Source of the DNA: Nostocaceae cyanobacterium CSSed10_463m
GTDB lineage: Bacteria; Cyanobacteriota; Cyanobacteriia; Cyanobacteriales; Nostocaceae
Assembly: GCA_003556955.1 (NCBI GenBank)
Contig: PWQB01000414.1
Location: forward strand, 1-9,742
Direction of reading: 5' to 3'
Length of the DNA: 9,742 nt
Below the pieces are notes generated by a model. It searched no databases, was not told where the DNA came from, and saw nothing but the letters and a program-made list of their open reading frames with translations. The position numbers were made by a program, and so were the translations under genes. Shown here piece by piece: positions 7,448 to 9,742 of the stretch (the stretch's first letter is position 1; each line of letters starts with the position of its first letter).

Positions 7448-7460
7448 AAAAACTCAAAAA

Positions 7461-7503
7461 ACCTCCGCGTACCTTTGCGCGTACCTTTGCGAACCTTTGC
7501 GTT
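7461..7503. repeat. Tandem ACCTTTGCG repeat, four units
   Basis: Four imperfect units follow one another: ACCTCCGCGT (7461-7470), ACCTTTGCGCGT (7471-7482), ACCTTTGCGA (7483-7492) and ACCTTTGCGTT (7493-7503). They occupy most of the 62 bases between the cyclo-ligase start and the upstream terminator. Arrays of this CCTTTGCG/CCTCTGCG type are common between genes in Nostoc-like genomes. The first unit differs by TT to CC, which creates GGAGGT on the minus strand just before the cyclo-ligase gene. Confidence 0.6.
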
Positions 7504-7529
7504 AAAAAAAGGTGGGCAATCGCCCACCT
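7504..7529 (-). terminator. Rho-independent terminator of the GDP-L-fucose synthase gene
   Basis: Read on minus, an 8-base-pair stem AGGTGGGC/GCCCACCT with a 4-base loop is followed directly by seven T residues (A-run at 7504-7510 on plus). It starts nine bases after the stop codon at 7538. This is a classic intrinsic terminator and separates the fucose gene from the cyclo-ligase gene. Confidence 0.85.
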
Positions 7530-7537
7530 CAAAATAA

Positions 7538-8482
7538 CTATGCAGCATTTTGGCGATACCACTCAATCGTATTCTTTAGCCCTTGCCTAAAACTGACCTG
7601 AGACGTGAAATCAAAAGCTTCCTTAGCCCGTTGAGTATCCAAACAACGACGGGGTTGACCATTTGGCTGATCTATTTGCCAAATAATCTCACCATCAAAC
7701 TCCATCAATTCGCAGATCAGAGTAATTAAATCACGGATAGAGATTTCCTCACCTGTTCCCAAATTAACTGGTTCCGATTCATTATAAGAAGTAGTACCCA
7801 TCACAATACCCCTTGCGGCATCTACTGAATAGAGAAACTCACGGGTAGGGCTACCATCACCCCAAACAGGAAGTTGTTTTTCTCCCTTGATTTGAGCTTC
7901 ATGGACTTTGCGAATTAACGCCGGAATCACGTGGGAACTACTGGGGTCAAAATTATCTTCCGGGCCATATAAATTTACTGGCAACAGGTAAATGCCATTA
8001 AAATCATACTGCTGGCGGTAAGATTGCAATTGAACTAAAAGCGCTTTTTTAGCAATGCCGTAGGGAGCGTTAGTTTCTTCTGGGTAGCCATTCCAGAGGT
8101 CATCTTCTTTGAATGGCACTGGTGTAAATTTAGGATAAGCGCAGATTGTACCCACACAAACGAATTTTTTAACTCCGGCTTCATAGGCAGCGTGAATTAG
8201 CTGAGTACCCATGATTAAGTTGTCGTAAAATAACTCAGCAGGTTTTTCGCGGTTCAAACCAATACCGCCGACGTGAGCTGCTAAGTGGATAATAATGTCT
8301 TGTTGGTCAACTGCACGCTGGCAATTTTCCATGATCCGTAAATCATGTTCACGCGATCGCGTCACTGTAATTTTTGCCCTATCAGCCCCAGCCTTACACA
8401 GCTGATCAATCACCTGACGACCCAGGAAACCCGCGCCACCAGTCACGAGAATCCGTTGATTTGTTAATTCTAAGACGGTCAT
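7538..8482 (-). CDS. fcl: GDP-L-fucose synthase (GDP-4-keto-6-deoxymannose 3,5-epimerase/4-reductase)
   Basis: A 314-residue extended short-chain dehydrogenase/reductase that epimerises and reduces GDP-4-keto-6-deoxymannose to GDP-L-fucose with NADPH. The N-terminal Rossmann fold shows VTGGAGFLG (13-21). The active-site region [10 protein letters not shown] (110-119) includes Cys114, Tyr141 and Lys145 (YGIAK) form the catalytic pair, and [11 protein letters not shown] (170-180) with SSSHVIPAL carries the conserved His184. The position of the catalytic Ser in E. coli GFS appears to be Thr112 here, a conservative change also tolerated in other members of the superfamily. The start is the ATG at 8482, with no clear Shine-Dalgarno. 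The gene lies downstream of the GDP-mannose dehydratase on the same strand, which makes the substrate assignment firm. A 283-base gap and strong terminator suggest either a shared transcript with a repeat-filled spacer or its own promoter. Confidence 0.93.
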   Translation of the reverse strand: MTVLELTNQRILVTGGAGFLGRQVIDQLCKAGADRAKITVTRSREHDLRIMENCQRAVDQQDIIIHLAAHVGGIGLNREKPAELFYDNLIMGTQLIHAAYEAGVKKFVCVGTICAYPKFTPVPFKEDDLWNGYPEETNAPYGIAKKALLVQLQSYRQQYDFNGIYLLPVNLYGPEDNFDPSSSHVIPALIRKVHEAQIKGEKQLPVWGDGSPTREFLYSVDAARGIVMGTTSYNESEPVNLGTGEEISIRDLITLICELMEFDGEIIWQIDQPNGQPRRCLDTQRAKEAFDFTSQVSFRQGLKNTIEWYRQNAA

Positions 8483-8519
8483 AAGATTATGCTTTGGGAT
8501 ATATAGCCGTAGTCAATCA

Positions 8520-8571
8520 ATTTTGGATTTACGTTAGCGAAGCGTAGGCAGCGCAGCGAGTATTTTGGATT
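8520..8571. repeat. GC-rich palindromic repeat flanked by 10-base direct repeats
   Basis: ATTTTGGATT occurs at 8520-8529 and again at 8562-8571, 42 bases apart. Between them lies a GC-rich block containing CGTTAGCGAAGCGTAGGC and GCGCAGCGAG, related to the element at 2038-2067. The flanking copies could be a target duplication, but the same word is also the reverse complement of the nearby 14-base repeat unit, so a pre-existing array is equally possible. Confidence 0.5.
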
Positions 8572-8612
8572 AATTCCTCCCTGAAGGAGCGGGGCTTGTA
8601 CCGAAAATTCCC

Positions 8613-8640
8613 AATCCAAAATCTAAAATCCAAAATCTAA
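8613..8640. repeat. 14-base tandem repeat, two perfect units
   Basis: The unit AATCCAAAATCTAA is repeated exactly at 8613-8626 and 8627-8640, and the next bases (AAT) begin a third. It is the inverse of the TTTTGGATT words at 8521 and 8563. Short A/T-rich arrays of this type are frequent in Nostocales intergenic DNA. Confidence 0.75.
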
Positions 8641-8765
8641 AATTTTTCGGTCAGATATGTGACAAAAATGTTGATTGCTTAGAGCCATAAAGTAATTGGA
8701 TATGAGATGAACCCTTTGTGATACAGACGCGATTAATTGCGGCTCTAGAAGCAAATGGTGATCAA

Positions 8766-9742
8766 TTAGAAGTGGAGAGCGCCTAATTCTTGACGAATAG
8801 TAGCCATATCATCAGCCGCCATACCATTACTATTGGGTGAAGTATGACCCAAAGCCTGTAAATCTGCTTCTACCATGAGAGCCACTAATTCGTCAAAGGT
8901 GACTGATGGTTCCCAACCCAACTTTTGTTTTGCCTTGGTAGGATCGCCAATTAACAAGTCTACTTCTGCGGGTCGAATATAGCGATCATCAAACTCAACA
9001 TAATCTTCCCACTTCAGGTTGACATAACCAAAGGCCTTCTCTAAAAATTGGCGTACAGAATAAGTTTCACCAGTAGCAATTACATAGTCGTCTGGTTGTT
9101 CTTGTTGCAACATCAACCACATTGCCCGTACGTAATCTTTGGCATAGCCCCAATCTCGTTTGGAATCGAGATTACCCATATAAATTTTTTGCTGTTTACC
9201 AGCCACAATTTTAGCAACGGCTCTAGTAATTTTACGGGTGACAAAGGTTTCTCCCCGGCGTGGTGATTCGTGGTTAAACAGTATGCCATTACAAGCAAAC
9301 AAATTATAAGACTCACGGTAATTCACCGTTTGCCAGTGAGCATAAACTTTCGCACAAGCGTAGGGACTGCGGGGATAAAAGGGTGTGGTTTCGCTTTGGG
9401 GTACTGCTTGCACTAAACCAAACATTTCTGAGGAACCAGCTTGGTAGAAACGCACCTGAATCCCTGTGCGTTGTTGATAGTCACGGATTGCTTCTAGTAA
9501 ACGTAGTGTTCCCATTCCCACTGCGTCCACTGTATATTCTGGTGAGTCAAAGCTGACTCTGACGTGAGATTGAGCGCCTAAGTTATAAATTTCTGTAGGC
9601 TGTACTTCTTCTAAAATTCGGCGTAAGGTTGTACCGTCTGTTAAGTCGCCGTAGTGCAGAAACAACCTAGCCCCCTGTTTATGAGGGTCTTCATACATAT
9701 GGTCAATACGGTCTGTGTTGAAGGTAGAAGTCCGGCGAATAA
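8766..9742 (-). CDS. gmd: GDP-mannose 4,6-dehydratase (partial, N-terminus off the right edge)
   Basis: The frame is open through the right edge. The bases beyond the ATG at 9698 encode [14 protein letters not shown], which is family sequence, so that ATG is internal and the true start, with the GxxGxxG motif, lies outside. About 325 residues are visible. The enzyme turns GDP-D-mannose into GDP-4-keto-6-deoxymannose, the first step to GDP-L-fucose. Clear family blocks are [24 protein letters not shown] (SSEMFG at 9417-9434), YACAK with the catalytic Tyr and Lys (9348-9362), [20 protein letters not shown], and DWGYAKDYV. The catalytic Thr of the E. coli enzyme (TSELYG) is Ser here. The C-terminal 45 residues are the usual variable tail, extended with an Asn/Ser-rich patch. 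Its neighbour downstream is the next enzyme of the pathway. Confidence 0.96.
   Translation of the reverse strand, partial: IRRTSTFNTDRIDHMYEDPHKQGARLFLHYGDLTDGTTLRRILEEVQPTEIYNLGAQSHVRVSFDSPEYTVDAVGMGTLRLLEAIRDYQQRTGIQVRFYQAGSSEMFGLVQAVPQSETTPFYPRSPYACAKVYAHWQTVNYRESYNLFACNGILFNHESPRRGETFVTRKITRAVAKIVAGKQQKIYMGNLDSKRDWGYAKDYVRAMWLMLQQEQPDDYVIATGETYSVRQFLEKAFGYVNLKWEDYVEFDDRYIRPAEVDLLIGDPTKAKQKLGWEPSVTFDELVALMVEADLQALGHTSPNSNGMAADDMATIRQELGALHF

Larger units (their letters stand above)
8483..8765. other. Repeat-rich spacer between the two GDP-fucose pathway genes
   Basis: The 283 bases contain two copies of ATTTTGGATT flanking a GC-rich palindromic repeat, a two-unit 14-base tandem repeat, and a CTCC/GGAG mini-hairpin (8577-8589). 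An imperfect inverted pair ACCGAAAATT (8600-8609) and AATTTTTCGGT (8641-8651) frames the tandem repeat. The right part (8655-8765) looks like plain intergenic DNA and holds a short open frame discussed in the findings. No certain promoter for the fucose synthase gene is visible. Confidence 0.55.

Noticed and set aside
7129..7566. Minus-strand frame of 145 codons spanning the cyclo-ligase start and the terminator
   Set aside because: It is an out-of-frame shadow of the cyclo-ligase gene and reads through a tandem repeat and an intrinsic terminator.
8577..8600. CTCC-CTGAA-GGAG mini-hairpin followed by GGGGCTTGTA, considered as the end of an IS200/IS605-type element
   Set aside because: Only a 4-base-pair stem, with no transposase or TnpB remnant in the window. 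The resemblance is too weak to call.
8613..8640. Direct repeats considered as a CRISPR array
   Set aside because: Units are 14 bases, immediately adjacent, with no spacers and no cas genes.
8656..8725. TGTGA words at 8657 and 8716 considered as Crp sites upstream of the fucose synthase gene
   Set aside because: Neither has a TCACA half at the required spacing, so they are isolated half sites.

Overview
The window looks like chromosomal DNA of a filamentous, heterocyst-forming type cyanobacterium (Nostoc/Anabaena lineage). The evidence is seven copies of the HIP1 octamer GCGATCGC, an AT-rich background, short palindromic and tandem intergenic repeats of the kind common in Nostocales, and a Crp-type regulator that closely matches the cyanobacterial cAMP-receptor group. 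The assignment rests on recognition of sequence style and families, not on a search.

Layout. Positions 1-633 (minus) hold the N-terminal 211 residues of a polytopic membrane protein of DUF2232 type, cut by the left edge. Next, also on minus, is a Crp/Fnr-family regulator (690-1388). A 737-base non-coding stretch (1389-2125) follows, with a perfect 11+1+11 palindrome and one repeat element. A single very long gene (about 2126-6013, plus) encodes a protein of about 1295 residues: an N-terminal helical/coiled-coil part, a long acidic, probably disordered middle with repeated short motifs, and a C-terminal Hsp70/actin-fold ATPase-like domain without a recognisable Hsp70 substrate-binding domain. 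It converges, across a hairpin, on a minus-strand pair: 5-formyltetrahydrofolate cyclo-ligase (6908-7447) followed 19 bases later by a sugar-type ABC transporter permease (6055-6888). Upstream of that pair lie a clear intrinsic terminator and a small tandem repeat. Then come GDP-L-fucose synthase (7538-8482) and GDP-mannose 4,6-dehydratase (8766 to beyond the right edge), both minus.

How the genes work together. The two right-hand enzymes catalyse the two consecutive steps from GDP-mannose to GDP-L-fucose, so this end is a nucleotide-sugar supply module for fucosylated polysaccharide or glycan. The cyclo-ligase is a housekeeping folate enzyme. The permease has no transporter partners in the window. 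The Crp-like protein is probably a cAMP-responsive regulator, and its targets cannot be read from this window. The most unusual object is the giant Hsp70-like protein: its second phosphate motif is altered from the canonical form, and its function cannot be assigned from sequence alone. I see no CRISPR array, intact insertion sequence, tRNA or rRNA.
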